A stretch of 64,000 bases of DNA from an uncultured SAR86 cluster bacterium (GTDB lineage: Bacteria; Pseudomonadota; Gammaproteobacteria; Magnimaribacterales; D2472). The DNA is taken from the NCBI GenBank assembly GCA_902563835.1, contig CACEZB010000007.1, positions 1 through 64,000 on the forward strand. Direction: 5' to 3'. Numbering within the stretch: the stretch's first letter is position 1; each line of letters starts with the position of its first letter. Of this stretch, positions 51,967 through 60,788 are shown in pieces. The position numbers and the translations under genes were made by a program. Under the pieces are notes generated by a model. The model made no database searches and was not told the origin of the DNA. It saw only the letters and a list, made by a program, of their open reading frames with translations.

Positions 51967-52155
51967 ATGTTAACTATTTTTATTTTAGTCGTAAGTACAA
52001 TCGCAGTGATGTATTTATTATTTCAATTAATTAATGCTGGAAGACAGGGTAGACTTCTTCAAACATTAAGAGATTTATTAATTATTTTTCTAGCAATTTT
52101 AATGACTGCTGCAATTTTTTATATAGGCTTTAGATTCTTTAGAGTGTTTTTATAA
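51967..52155 (+). CDS. Small membrane protein, two helices
   Basis: A 62-residue protein with hydrophobic segments at about residues 2-22 (TIFILVVSTIAVMYLLFQLI) and 38-58 (LLIIFLAILMTAAIFYIGFRFF), joined by a short basic loop (NAGRQGRLLQTLRD). No family is recognised. It lies between DedA and the HIT gene with 4- and 2-bp gaps, so it belongs to that operon. Confidence 0.65.
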   Translation: MLTIFILVVSTIAVMYLLFQLINAGRQGRLLQTLRDLLIIFLAILMTAAIFYIGFRFFRVFL

Positions 52156-52157
52156 TT

Positions 52158-52499
52158 ATGTCTTTAACTTTATTTGAAAAAATAATTAATAAAGAGATTC
52201 CAGCAGAAATATTATATGAAGATGATATATCAATAGTAATAAAAGATATCAGCCCACAAGCTCCGACCCATTTATTAATAATTCCAAAAAAAGTAATTCC
52301 TAAATTATCTGATGCTACAGATGAAGACCAAGATATCTTAGGTCATTTGATGCTTTTAGCAGGAAAAATAGCTGATCAGTTAGGTTTAGATGAAACATTT
52401 AGGTTAGTAGTAAATAATGGTGCTAAAGCAGGTCAGAGTGTATTTCATCTACACCTTCACTTGCTATCAGGCAGAACGCTTAATTGGCCGCCTGGTTAA
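52158..52499 (+). CDS. hinT: HIT-family nucleotide-binding protein (HinT type)
   Basis: A 113-residue protein. EKIINKEIPAEILYEDDISIVIKDISPQAPTHLLIIPKK is the HIT N-terminal block, and the active site HLHLHLLSGR (His97, 99, 101) is the histidine triad. Members hydrolyse AMP-phosphoramidates and aminoacyl-adenylates. The length matches HinT/PKCI-type proteins. Co-transcribed with dedA and the small membrane gene. Its stop overlaps a small ORF on the other strand by 4 bp. Confidence 0.93.
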   Translation: MSLTLFEKIINKEIPAEILYEDDISIVIKDISPQAPTHLLIIPKKVIPKLSDATDEDQDILGHLMLLAGKIADQLGLDETFRLVVNNGAKAGQSVFHLHLHLLSGRTLNWPPG

Positions 52500-52594
52500 A
52501 AGAATAAGTAAGCTCCCAAACCAAGAACAAAGACAATCACACCTATTCCAACAAGAAATAATGTTCCGTATTTTATAGTTGTATTATCATCCAT
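52496..52594 (-). CDS. 32-residue predicted single-helix membrane peptide
   Basis: ATG 52594 follows AAGGAG at 7 nt, a strong ribosome site, and TAA ends at 52496. The product starts MDDNTTIKYGTLFLVG and continues as one hydrophobic helix to a C-terminal YLFF. It fills most of an otherwise empty gap between hinT and the MFS gene. No known family. An in-frame ATG two codons earlier (52600) is too close to the ribosome site. Such short acidic-start single-helix peptides are usually overlooked. Confidence 0.55.
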   Translation of the reverse strand: MDDNTTIKYGTLFLVGIGVIVFVLGLGAYLFF

Positions 52595-52704
52595 TTGCAT
52601 TCTCCTTTAATTTATAATTATATTAAAAAATATTCCTTTTCAACATATTTAATGATTTAACCTGTAAACTTACATAAATTTATAGTATTTTTCAAAATAA
52701 TAAA

Positions 52705-53940
52705 ATGTCTAAACTTGAAAAAGCATGGATCTCATACGATCTTGGTAACTCAGCATTTGCTACAACTGTTTTAGCAGCATTTTTTCCATTATTTTTTCCA
52801 GAGTTTTGGGGAAGGGATTTAACCTCAGTTCAGTCTGCAGCATACTTACTATGGACAATAGCTCTTTCTAACTTTCTTCTTTTTATAAGCGCACCTGTCA
52901 TTGGAGCATTAACAGATATTAATGGGTCAACAAAAAAGATTTTTATAACTTTCACAACGATCTCAATTATTTGTGTAGGAGTATTATTTTTTACTGAAGC
53001 AGGAATGTGGGTATCTGCTTTAATCTTTTTTGGCGTAGCCAATTATTTCTTTTCTGCCGGTAATATTTTGTATGACAAAATTTTGGTAAAAATTACAAGT
53101 CCTAATCGATATTCAAAAATTTCTGGAATAGGGTATGCATGGGGCTATTTTGGTGGCGGCTTACTATTTTTAATTAATTCAGTAATGTTTATGTTCTGGG
53201 AAAGCTTATGGTTTGAGAACTCTGCTGAAGCAATTTTGTTTGCCTTTCTAACAGTTTCTATATGGTGGTTTTTATTTCTTCTTCCTTTAGCTATCACTTA
53301 TAAAGATGAAAAGAATATTCAACATAAAATTCAGCACAATGTAATTGTAGAATCATTTAAGAAAACTTATTCAACAATAAAATCTATCTCTGAAAATAAA
53401 AAGATATTTTTATTTTTACTAGCATTTTTCTTGTACATAGATGGGGTTCATACTGTAATGAGTTCTGCTGTGCTGTATGCAAAACTATTGAGCTTAGATA
53501 ATAGTGCAATTATTGTTGGTTTATTAATAGTTCAATTCGTTGCATTTCCATTCACTCTTATATGGGCATATGTAGCTGAAAAATACAATGATAAGTTGGT
53601 AATTAATCTTTCAATCTTGATATACATTGGAGTAATAATATTCTCACTTACATTATCTAATGCAATTGAGTTTTATGTTCTTGCTGCACTAGTTGGTAGT
53701 GTGCAAGGTGGGATACAAGCAAGTTCAAGATCCTTTTTTGCAACAATAATTCCAGCTGAAAGATCTGGAGAATTTTTTGGTTTCTTTAATATGTTTGGTA
53801 AAGCTGGGGCTTTCATAGGTCCCACACTTGTTGGAGTGGCGCTATCGCCTGATAATATCCAATTAGGTTTATTGCCTGTTATTTTATTATTTGTTCTTGG
53901 CGGTATTGTTCTATTAAAAGTAAAACATGAAGCTGTTTAG
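52705..53940 (+). CDS. MFS transporter, UMF1/Atg22-like
   Basis: A 411-residue carrier with twelve predicted helices. The N-terminal WISYDLGNSAFATTVLAAFFPLFFPEFW is the hallmark of the UMF1 (Atg22-like) group, together with SAPVIGALTDINGSTKK and the loop SAGNILYDKILVKITSP. The second half has GSVQGGIQASSRSFFATIIPAERSGEFFGFFNMFGKAG, the conserved RSx(Y/F)..liP...aeFFG.. motif. The substrate is not known for most bacterial members (amino-acid efflux in yeast). A small membrane gene overlaps its 3' end by 14 bp. Confidence 0.9.
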   Translation: MSKLEKAWISYDLGNSAFATTVLAAFFPLFFPEFWGRDLTSVQSAAYLLWTIALSNFLLFISAPVIGALTDINGSTKKIFITFTTISIICVGVLFFTEAGMWVSALIFFGVANYFFSAGNILYDKILVKITSPNRYSKISGIGYAWGYFGGGLLFLINSVMFMFWESLWFENSAEAILFAFLTVSIWWFLFLLPLAITYKDEKNIQHKIQHNVIVESFKKTYSTIKSISENKKIFLFLLAFFLYIDGVHTVMSSAVLYAKLLSLDNSAIIVGLLIVQFVAFPFTLIWAYVAEKYNDKLVINLSILIYIGVIIFSLTLSNAIEFYVLAALVGSVQGGIQASSRSFFATIIPAERSGEFFGFFNMFGKAGAFIGPTLVGVALSPDNIQLGLLPVILLFVLGGIVLLKVKHEAV

Positions 53941-54112
53941 CACAAAGTCTATAATTTTTTATAGTTTATTAGGAGCAATTACTGCTTTTGTAATAGCTCC
54001 ATTTATTAGAAGCTTTCTTGACTATTCTGTTACGGTTGAATTACTTATTACGACAACTATCATCATTCCAATGTATGCAGTGATAACTAGACTTGCAAGA
54101 AAATATCTTTAA
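53927..54112 (+). CDS. Small membrane protein, two helices
   Basis: A 61-residue product with segments at about residues 7-26 (KSIIFYSLLGAITAFVIAPF) and 33-53 (VTVELLITTTIIIPMYAVI), ending in basic RLARKYL. It starts 14 bp inside the end of the MFS gene and is therefore probably translationally coupled to it. No family is recognised. Confidence 0.55.
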   Translation: MKLFSTKSIIFYSLLGAITAFVIAPFIRSFLDYSVTVELLITTTIIIPMYAVITRLARKYL

Positions 54113-54843
54113 TTATTTTTTAGTGTCTCAAATAATAACTTTGGCCTGTCTGTAATGATTCCATCAACTTTGAGTTGTATTAAATATTTGAAAGTTTCAA
54201 TATCATTTATAGTCCATACCATGATTTTTATATTTTTAGACTTGAGATATTCAACAAATTTTTTAGTTACTATCCTTAAACCATAATATTTCATTGGAAC
54301 CTGTAAACAATCTCCTTTAAGAGGACCATTAATTAATTTATATCTTGAAAGTAAAGTTTTGAAGACCTCGTTTGGTCCCATTGATATACATAAGTTTGGT
54401 GAAATAGACCTAACACGCTCTAATCTTTTACTGCTGAAGCTGGCAACACATACTCTATCCGATGAATTAGTCTTTTCAATAACATTTAAAGCTGATTCAA
54501 CAACCTCATCAGTTTTGAAATCTATTTGAAATGATAATTCAGGAAACTGATTCAAGGCGTCTTCTAGTCTAGGAATTTTACAATTGTTAAATATGGTGAG
54601 ACTTTCAATTTCATCACTTTTTAATGAATCAAATTTTTTTGGTATATCACAAATTCTTTTAAGGTCATCATCATGAAATATATACGGAACTCCATCAGAA
54701 GATACCTGAACATCTGTTTCAATGAACTTACAACCCAAAGACTGTGAGTATTCAAAAGATTCAAGTGTATTTTCATATGATTCTTCAGCACCACCCCTGT
54801 GTGCCAGAACCTCGATTCCTTTGTAATTTAGATAAGTTTTCAT
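54109..54843 (-). CDS. ugpQ: Glycerophosphodiester phosphodiesterase
   Basis: A 244-residue GDPD-family TIM barrel that releases sn-glycerol-3-phosphate from glycerophosphodiesters. His15-Arg16 in LAHRGG, Glu42 and Asp44 in FIETDVQ, and His57 in IFHDDD are the catalytic and metal residues. The C-terminal IMVWTINDIETFKYLIQLKVDGIITDRP is the typical closing strand-helix. No signal peptide, so it is cytosolic like UgpQ. Phosphate recovery from phospholipid headgroups fits the neighbouring phosphate genes, though no Pho box is visible upstream. Confidence 0.93.
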   Translation of the reverse strand: MKTYLNYKGIEVLAHRGGAEESYENTLESFEYSQSLGCKFIETDVQVSSDGVPYIFHDDDLKRICDIPKKFDSLKSDEIESLTIFNNCKIPRLEDALNQFPELSFQIDFKTDEVVESALNVIEKTNSSDRVCVASFSSKRLERVRSISPNLCISMGPNEVFKTLLSRYKLINGPLKGDCLQVPMKYYGLRIVTKKFVEYLKSKNIKIMVWTINDIETFKYLIQLKVDGIITDRPKLLFETLKNN

Positions 54844-54908
54844 TTAAGGCTATTGTATACATTATTAATGTAAAATATATCCTACATATAAAGTTCAAAA
54901 AATTTTTT

Positions 54909-56018
54909 GTGGATAAATTTGATTCGATAAGGCCTTATAACGACACAGAGGCTAATAATGTGTTAATAGATCTTTCTAATAACAGAAGATTTCTAAAAAT
55001 GCTATTCACTACAGGCGAGTTTGATCATATTAGATATCTGCCTTTTTCAAGAAAAATCTTAAGCTATTTATTAAAAAAAAGAATCAAGAACATTGATTCC
55101 ATAGAAAAATATCAAAGTATTTTTGAGGGCGTTGTTTTAGATGTAATTAAAAAATCTATTACAAATTTTACAGTATCAGGAATTGAAAATATTGACTCTA
55201 ATAAAGGATATTTATTTATTGCCAATCATAGAGATATAACGCTCGATTCTGCATTATTAAATTTAAGTTTGCATCAAAATAACCTATCTACCACATACAA
55301 TGCGGTTGGTAATAATTTATTAAGTGAAAAATGGGCATCTGACCTTATGAGATTAAATAAAAGCTTTATTATTGATAGAAGTGACAAATCAAAGAAAGAT
55401 ATATATCAGAGCTTATACCTAGCTTCTGAATTTATTTTTAATACTATTAAGAGGCATGAATCTATATGGATTGCTCAAAAACAAGGCAGATCTAAAGATG
55501 GCAATGATTTTACTGATCCATCGGTTTTAAAAATGATACACCTAAATGGAAGGAAAGGAACATCTCTTCATGAATATTTAAATAATTTAAATGTTATTCC
55601 AGTTTCAATTTCATATGAAAAAGATCCCAATGATCTTACAAAGGCACGTGAACTTTTTTTAACAGATTTAAATAATGAATATATTAAAGAACCTAAAGAA
55701 GATTTAATAAGTATATCTGAGGGTATAAGAGGGCATAAGGGCAATGTTTCACTATCTATTGGATCACAGCTTAATTTTTCTACTGACTCTTATGATGATG
55801 CTGCTAATTTAATTACAGATAAAATTAATAAATTATATAAAATCCATCCTACAAATATTGCTGCTGCAATTATTCAAGGTAAGGAAATACCAGCAAATGA
55901 TTTTTCAGAAAATGATCTAGATGCTGCAATCATTTACTTAAATGAAAGAATGGAAAATATTGCAGATGAAATACATCCTTATTTTTTAGATCAATATAGC
56001 AATTCACTAAATACTTAA
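54909..56018 (+). CDS. PlsC-like acyltransferase domain protein
   Basis: The frame opens at 54744, overlapping ugpQ, but GTG 54909 is the plausible start (369 residues). The central NHRDITLDSALLNLSL carries the NHx4D acyltransferase motif in the order N-H-R-D-I-T-L-D, and NKSFIIDRSDKSKKDIYQSL with WIAQKQGRSKDGND the second block that binds glycerol phosphate. The remainder is helical with no known family signature. It probably transfers an acyl chain to lysophospholipid or a related acceptor. Divergent from ugpQ, so lipid turnover may link the two. Confidence 0.75.
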   Translation: MDKFDSIRPYNDTEANNVLIDLSNNRRFLKMLFTTGEFDHIRYLPFSRKILSYLLKKRIKNIDSIEKYQSIFEGVVLDVIKKSITNFTVSGIENIDSNKGYLFIANHRDITLDSALLNLSLHQNNLSTTYNAVGNNLLSEKWASDLMRLNKSFIIDRSDKSKKDIYQSLYLASEFIFNTIKRHESIWIAQKQGRSKDGNDFTDPSVLKMIHLNGRKGTSLHEYLNNLNVIPVSISYEKDPNDLTKARELFLTDLNNEYIKEPKEDLISISEGIRGHKGNVSLSIGSQLNFSTDSYDDAANLITDKINKLYKIHPTNIAAAIIQGKEIPANDFSENDLDAAIIYLNERMENIADEIHPYFLDQYSNSLNT

Positions 56019-56021
56019 GAA

Positions 56022-56099
56022 TTAAAGGCAACACTTAAACTGCATATCATCATAGAAAGGGGGAGATTTATGAATGAATAATGCATGTGTTGCCTTTAA
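56022..56099. repeat. 13-bp perfect inverted repeat around a 52-nt core between convergent genes
   Basis: TTAAAGGCAACAC (56022-56034) and GTGTTGCCTTTAA (56087-56099) are perfect inverses. The enclosed 52 nt contain GGGGGAG followed by a 3-codon ORF (ATG at 56070). It lies between the ends of the acyltransferase and ammonium-transporter genes, so it is most likely a stem that stabilises or terminates both mRNAs, though the loop is long. A small mobile element end is a less likely alternative. Confidence 0.55.
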
Positions 56100-56110
56100 G
56101 TTAGTTACAT

Positions 56111-57391
56111 TTATAAGCTGTATCCTTGTTCATTATGTTCGTATACATCAAGACCTTCCTCTTCACCTTCTTCTGATACTCTAATTTCAGTAAACATATT
56201 TAGAACCCTTAATATTATGTATGTAACAACTAATGTCCAAATACCAATTACTAAAACTCCTTGAAGTTGAATTAAAAGCTGGGCAATAACACCATCATCA
56301 GATATACCCGATGCACCAGAACCCAAGAACCCATTAGGGTCACCAACAATAGCTAACATGATAATTCCAAGTATTCCTCCAACTCCATGAACTGGGAAAA
56401 CATCTAAAGAATCATCAATTTCAAATGTTGATTTAACCATTTGAGTTGCATAAAAACATATAAAACCAGCCAATAAACCAATCAATAATGCACCACCAGG
56501 TCCTACAGTGCCTGATGCTGGTGTGATTGTTGCCAATCCAGCAACCATTCCAGTTGCGATACCAATCATGGTAGCTTTACCAGATTTAATCCATTCAATA
56601 CCCATCCAGGTTAATGCTGCAACGGATGCACTTATATGTGTAACCAACATTGCCATACCTGCTGAACCATCTGCTGCTACAGCACTGCCTGCATTAAATC
56701 CGAACCATCCTACCCACAACATTGATGCACCAATCATCACCATAGTTCTATTATGTGGAGGGAGAGCAATTTTATTAAATCCTTTCCTTGGACCAAGATA
56801 AATAGCTGCAACAAGCGCGCCTACACCACAAGTGGCATGAACAACCAAGCCTCCTGCAAAATCTATAACTCCAATACTTCCAAGGTATCCTCCACCCCAA
56901 ACCATATGGCAGGCTGGTACATAGACTAATGTAAACCAAGCAATTGAAAAAAGACACATTGCTGAAAATCTCATTCTTTCAGCAAAAGCACCTACCACGA
57001 GTGCAGGGGTAATTATTGCGAATGTCATCTGGAATGTTATAAAAAGAGACTCAGGTAATGTACCACTTAAAGAATCTCTTCCTACGCCACTTAAAAATAA
57101 GGCACTAAAATCGCCAAAAAAACTTCCATCACCTTTAAATGCAAGACTGTATCCGTAGACAACCCAACAAACAGACATTAAGCAAGCTATAGTGAAGCAT
57201 TGCATTAATATAGAAAGGACATTTTTAGATCTAACCAGACCGCCATAAAACAATGCCAAACCTGGCAATGTCATAAATAAAACTAATGCAGTTGCAGTTA
57301 ATATCCAAGCTGTGTCACCAGAATCTAATTCACTGGCTGTTAAACTAGGTACAAATAATAGTACCAATCCTATTCTTAATAATGTATTCAA
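56111..57391 (-). CDS. amt: Ammonium transporter, Amt/MEP/Rh family
   Basis: About 426 residues from TTG 57391, which has GGGGGA upstream; the longer frame from 57451 would begin upstream of the sigma-54 promoter and is unlikely. A signal-like start (VLLFVPSLTASELDSGD) precedes eleven helices. LFYGGLVRSKNVLS, YVPACHMVWGGGYLGSIGVIDFAGGLVVHATCGVGALVAA and FPVHGVGGILGI are Amt signatures, with the twin His of the pore in HATCG and PVHGVGG. Imports ammonium under nitrogen limitation. It is the second amt of the cluster, with its own sigma-54 promoter. Confidence 0.95.
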   Translation of the reverse strand: MNTLLRIGLVLLFVPSLTASELDSGDTAWILTATALVLFMTLPGLALFYGGLVRSKNVLSILMQCFTIACLMSVCWVVYGYSLAFKGDGSFFGDFSALFLSGVGRDSLSGTLPESLFITFQMTFAIITPALVVGAFAERMRFSAMCLFSIAWFTLVYVPACHMVWGGGYLGSIGVIDFAGGLVVHATCGVGALVAAIYLGPRKGFNKIALPPHNRTMVMIGASMLWVGWFGFNAGSAVAADGSAGMAMLVTHISASVAALTWMGIEWIKSGKATMIGIATGMVAGLATITPASGTVGPGGALLIGLLAGFICFYATQMVKSTFEIDDSLDVFPVHGVGGILGIIMLAIVGDPNGFLGSGASGISDDGVIAQLLIQLQGVLVIGIWTLVVTYIILRVLNMFTEIRVSEEGEEEGLDVYEHNEQGYSL

Positions 57392-57434
57392 AATATTTCC
57401 CCCTGATAATTGTTTAATTCTATATATTAATATA

Positions 57435-57450
57435 AGCAATTTATATGCCA
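57435..57450 (-). promoter_or_regulatory. Sigma-54 promoter of the downstream amt
   Basis: On the minus strand TGGCAT (57450-57445), a 5-bp spacer and TTGCT (57439-57435) match the sigma-54 consensus TGGCACN5TTGCW at all but one position. Initiation near 57423 gives a leader of about 32 nt to TTG 57391. No NtrC site is obvious. Confidence 0.75.
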
Positions 57451-57511
57451 AAAAAAAGATTAAAAAACGTCTTCTTTTTGAACAAAAGTAAATTTAATGC
57501 CCTCTTAATGA

Positions 57512-57537
57512 AAAGGGCTGTTTATTAACAACCCTTT
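57512..57537 (-). terminator. Hairpin ending the upstream amt transcript
   Basis: AAAGGGCTGTT and AACAACCCTTT (57512-57537) form an 11-bp stem with one G-U pair and a 4-nt loop. It lies just after the stop of the amt gene at 57560. The T-tract is weak, so it may also act as an mRNA stabiliser. Confidence 0.6.
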
Positions 57538-57559
57538 CACAATAATGAGATAACACAAA

Positions 57560-58804
57560 TTATTTAAATTCAGGATAAGCTTCTATACCTATTTCAGATA
57601 CATCAAGACCAAGATCTTGTTCTTCATCACTTGCTCTTATTGGCATTATAGAATTTATAGCAATAGTAGCTAATAAACTCATAACAAATGTAAATCCTGC
57701 AATTGATATTACGCCAACTAATTGTGTAATAAATGATGCACCGCCTGTAAAACTTACAGCTAATACTCCAAATATACCTACTATTCCATGAGCAGATATA
57801 GCTCCAACTGGATCATCAATACCTTTTTTCTCTAAAGTTAAGATAGAAAAATATACTAATATACCTCCTAATGCTCCAACTATAATAGCTGTTCCACCTG
57901 AGGGACTTAATGGATCTGCGGTAATAGCTACTAAACCAGCAATAGCACCATTCATAGCCATAGTTACATCCATTTTACCTGTCATAAATAAGCTAATTAG
58001 CAAGGCAGCAACAACTCCACCTGCAGCAGCCATATTTGTATTTAAAAATACCTGGCTGACAGCAATAGCACTCCCTTCACTTGCCACCGCAAGTTCAGAA
58101 CCACCATTAAAACCAAACCAACCTAACCATAGTATCCATACACCCAATGCTGCCATTGGTATATTTGAGCCTGGCATTGGATTTACTGAACCGTTAGAGG
58201 AGTATTTTCCTTTTCTTGGCCCTAAGACTAAGACAACTGCTAAGGCAGCTGCTGCACCGCAAAGGTGAACAGTCCCTGAACCAGCATAATCAGAATAACC
58301 CATTTCACTAAGAAAACCTCCGCCCCAGTTCCAATAACCTTGAATAGGATATATAAAACCAGTTAGAACAATAGCAAACATAAAAAATGGTAATAATTTC
58401 ATTCTTCCAGCAACCGCTCCAGATACAATTGACATTGCTGTAGCAACAAAAACCACTTGGAAAAAGAAGTCAGCTTGCTGAGAATAATCCATACCATAAG
58501 GTATACCAATTTCTTCGTTAGGTAATCCAGTTGATAATCCTAAAGATGTTCCAATTGCTGGAATATAACCTTCTAATAGACCTCCAAATGCACCACCTGA
58601 TGGATACATTAGTACAAAACCACAAACTAAATACATGATACATGCAATAGAATATAGGCCTAAATTTTTTGTGACAATTTCTGATACATCTTTCTTTTGA
58701 ACAAGTCCAGCTTCTAGCATGGTAAAACCAGCTGCCATCCACATAACTAATGCTCCTGCCATTACGGCATAAAATGTATCTAATGCAAATTTAATTTCTT
58801 CCAT
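57560..58804 (-). CDS. amtB: Ammonium transporter, second Amt paralogue (PII-linked)
   Basis: A 414-residue Amt. ALVMWMAAGFTMLEAGLVQKKDVSEIVTKN is the N-terminal signature, and YAGSGTVHLCGAAAALAVVLVLGPRKGKY and GAISAHGIVGIFGVL hold the pore His residues. Unlike the other copy it has no signal-like leader, and its C-terminus EEQDLGLDVSEIGIEAYPEFK has the conserved LD.xxxG..AY motif that interacts with PII. It starts 14 bp after glnK in the sigma-54 operon. Ammonium uptake controlled by GlnK is expected. Confidence 0.95.
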   Translation of the reverse strand: MEEIKFALDTFYAVMAGALVMWMAAGFTMLEAGLVQKKDVSEIVTKNLGLYSIACIMYLVCGFVLMYPSGGAFGGLLEGYIPAIGTSLGLSTGLPNEEIGIPYGMDYSQQADFFFQVVFVATAMSIVSGAVAGRMKLLPFFMFAIVLTGFIYPIQGYWNWGGGFLSEMGYSDYAGSGTVHLCGAAAALAVVLVLGPRKGKYSSNGSVNPMPGSNIPMAALGVWILWLGWFGFNGGSELAVASEGSAIAVSQVFLNTNMAAAGGVVAALLISLFMTGKMDVTMAMNGAIAGLVAITADPLSPSGGTAIIVGALGGILVYFSILTLEKKGIDDPVGAISAHGIVGIFGVLAVSFTGGASFITQLVGVISIAGFTFVMSLLATIAINSIMPIRASDEEQDLGLDVSEIGIEAYPEFK

Positions 58805-58818
58805 AATATTTCCTTAAT

Positions 58819-59755
<937 letters not shown>

Positions 59756-59796
59756 TTTTTTTCTCCTTAAATTAAAAAAACTTACACTTATTTATA

Positions 59797-59812
59797 TGCA
59801 ATTTCTGTGCCA
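59797..59812 (-). promoter_or_regulatory. Essentially perfect sigma-54 promoter of the torF-glnK-amt operon
   Basis: On the minus strand TGGCAC (59812-59807), a 5-bp spacer and TTGCA (59801-59797) equal the sigma-54 consensus TGGCACN5TTGCW. Initiation near 59786 gives a 31-nt leader, with AAGGAG before the ATG at 59755. It implies RpoN and an NtrC-like activator elsewhere in the genome. Confidence 0.9.
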
Positions 59813-59879
59813 AACATAAAATATTATTTTATTTATATAAAAAAAGTTATAATTTTTATTACATTTATAAGGAACATTA

Positions 59880-60650
59880 ATGAAATTAAAAGATAAAGTG
59901 GCACTAGTTACAGGTGGTGCATCAGGTTTAGGTCAAGCAACTGTTGAAGCATTCGTGGCAAAAGGCGCCAAAGCAGTTATTTTAGATATTAATGAAGATA
60001 AAGCTAACGCAATTATTAAAGATTTAGGCGATGATAATGTTATTTTTATCTCTACAGATATTATGGAAGAAGACCCTGTGGTTGATGCAGTTAATCAAAT
60101 AAAAGATAAATTTGGAGCATTACACATTGCTGTAAATTGTGCTGGCACAGGCTATCCTGGAAGAATACTTGGGAAAGAAGCTCCACATCCACTTGATGCA
60201 TTTAAATTTATTATCAATTTAAATCTTGTAGGAACATTTAATGTTATGAGAATTGCAGCTGAACTAATGGATAAAAACGATCCAGGTTCAAAAGGCGAAA
60301 AAGGAGTAATAATAAATACAGCATCTATAGCAGGGTATGAGGGTCAAATTGGTCAGTCAGCATATAGCGCATCAAAGGCAGGCGTTATTGGCTTAACTCT
60401 AACAGCTGCAAGAGATTTAGCTAGACATGCTGTCAGAGTATGTACTATAGCTCCAGGTATTTTCGATACTCCATTAATGCAACTAGCACCAGATAAAGTA
60501 AGAGATCCATTATTAGAGTCAACTCAATTTCCTCACAGGTTTGGACAACCAAATGAATTTGCTGATTTAGCAGTCCATATAGTTGAAAATGCCTATCTTA
60601 ATGGTGAAACTATTAGGCTTGATTCCGGAATGAGGATGAAGCCTAGATAA
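59880..60650 (+). CDS. 3-hydroxyacyl-CoA dehydrogenase type-2 like SDR
   Basis: A 256-residue classical short-chain dehydrogenase. TGGASGLG (residues 11-18) binds NAD, NCAG lies at residues 86-89, and the catalytic set is Ser149, Tyr162 and Lys166 (YSASK). The block GRILGKEAPHPLDAF, the product-loop FDTPLMQLAPDKV and the end RLDSGMRMKPR closely follow HSD17B10/type-2 3-hydroxyacyl-CoA dehydrogenases, which oxidise hydroxyacyl-CoA and steroids. AAGGA precedes the ATG. Beta-oxidation of branched or short acyl-CoAs is a fair inference. Confidence 0.88.
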   Translation: MKLKDKVALVTGGASGLGQATVEAFVAKGAKAVILDINEDKANAIIKDLGDDNVIFISTDIMEEDPVVDAVNQIKDKFGALHIAVNCAGTGYPGRILGKEAPHPLDAFKFIINLNLVGTFNVMRIAAELMDKNDPGSKGEKGVIINTASIAGYEGQIGQSAYSASKAGVIGLTLTAARDLARHAVRVCTIAPGIFDTPLMQLAPDKVRDPLLESTQFPHRFGQPNEFADLAVHIVENAYLNGETIRLDSGMRMKPR

Positions 60651-60651
60651 A

Positions 60652-60786
60652 TTATTGAACAGCTGTCCAATAAGTCAAAGCTATAACAGCTACAATAATT
60701 AAGAATAATATTACTCTTGAATCAGATTTACTATCTAGATTAGCTTCATCTGATTCGTAGTATTTTTTATAATCATCATCTTTCAT
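60652..60786 (-). CDS. 44-residue predicted membrane peptide coupled to acuI-like gene
   Basis: ATG 60786 begins 2 bp after the TAA of the upstream AcuI-like gene, with its GGAG ribosome site inside that gene's last codons. TAA ends at 60652. The product starts MKDDDYKKYYESDEANL and after a polar half has one helix (VILFLIIVAVIALTYW). Coupling and a good ribosome site make it a real small gene in my reading. Function is unknown; a membrane-tethering or regulatory role would be a guess. Confidence 0.6.
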   Translation of the reverse strand: MKDDDYKKYYESDEANLDSKSDSRVILFLIIVAVIALTYWTAVQ

Positions 60787-60788
60787 AT

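Noticed and set aside
54844-54908. Pho box for the glycerophosphodiesterase
   Set aside because: No two half sites in 11-bp register could be found in the divergent gap.
57392-57451. Longer N-terminus for the downstream amt
   Set aside because: It would start upstream of the sigma-54 promoter and lacks a ribosome site, whereas TTG 57391 has GGGGGA.
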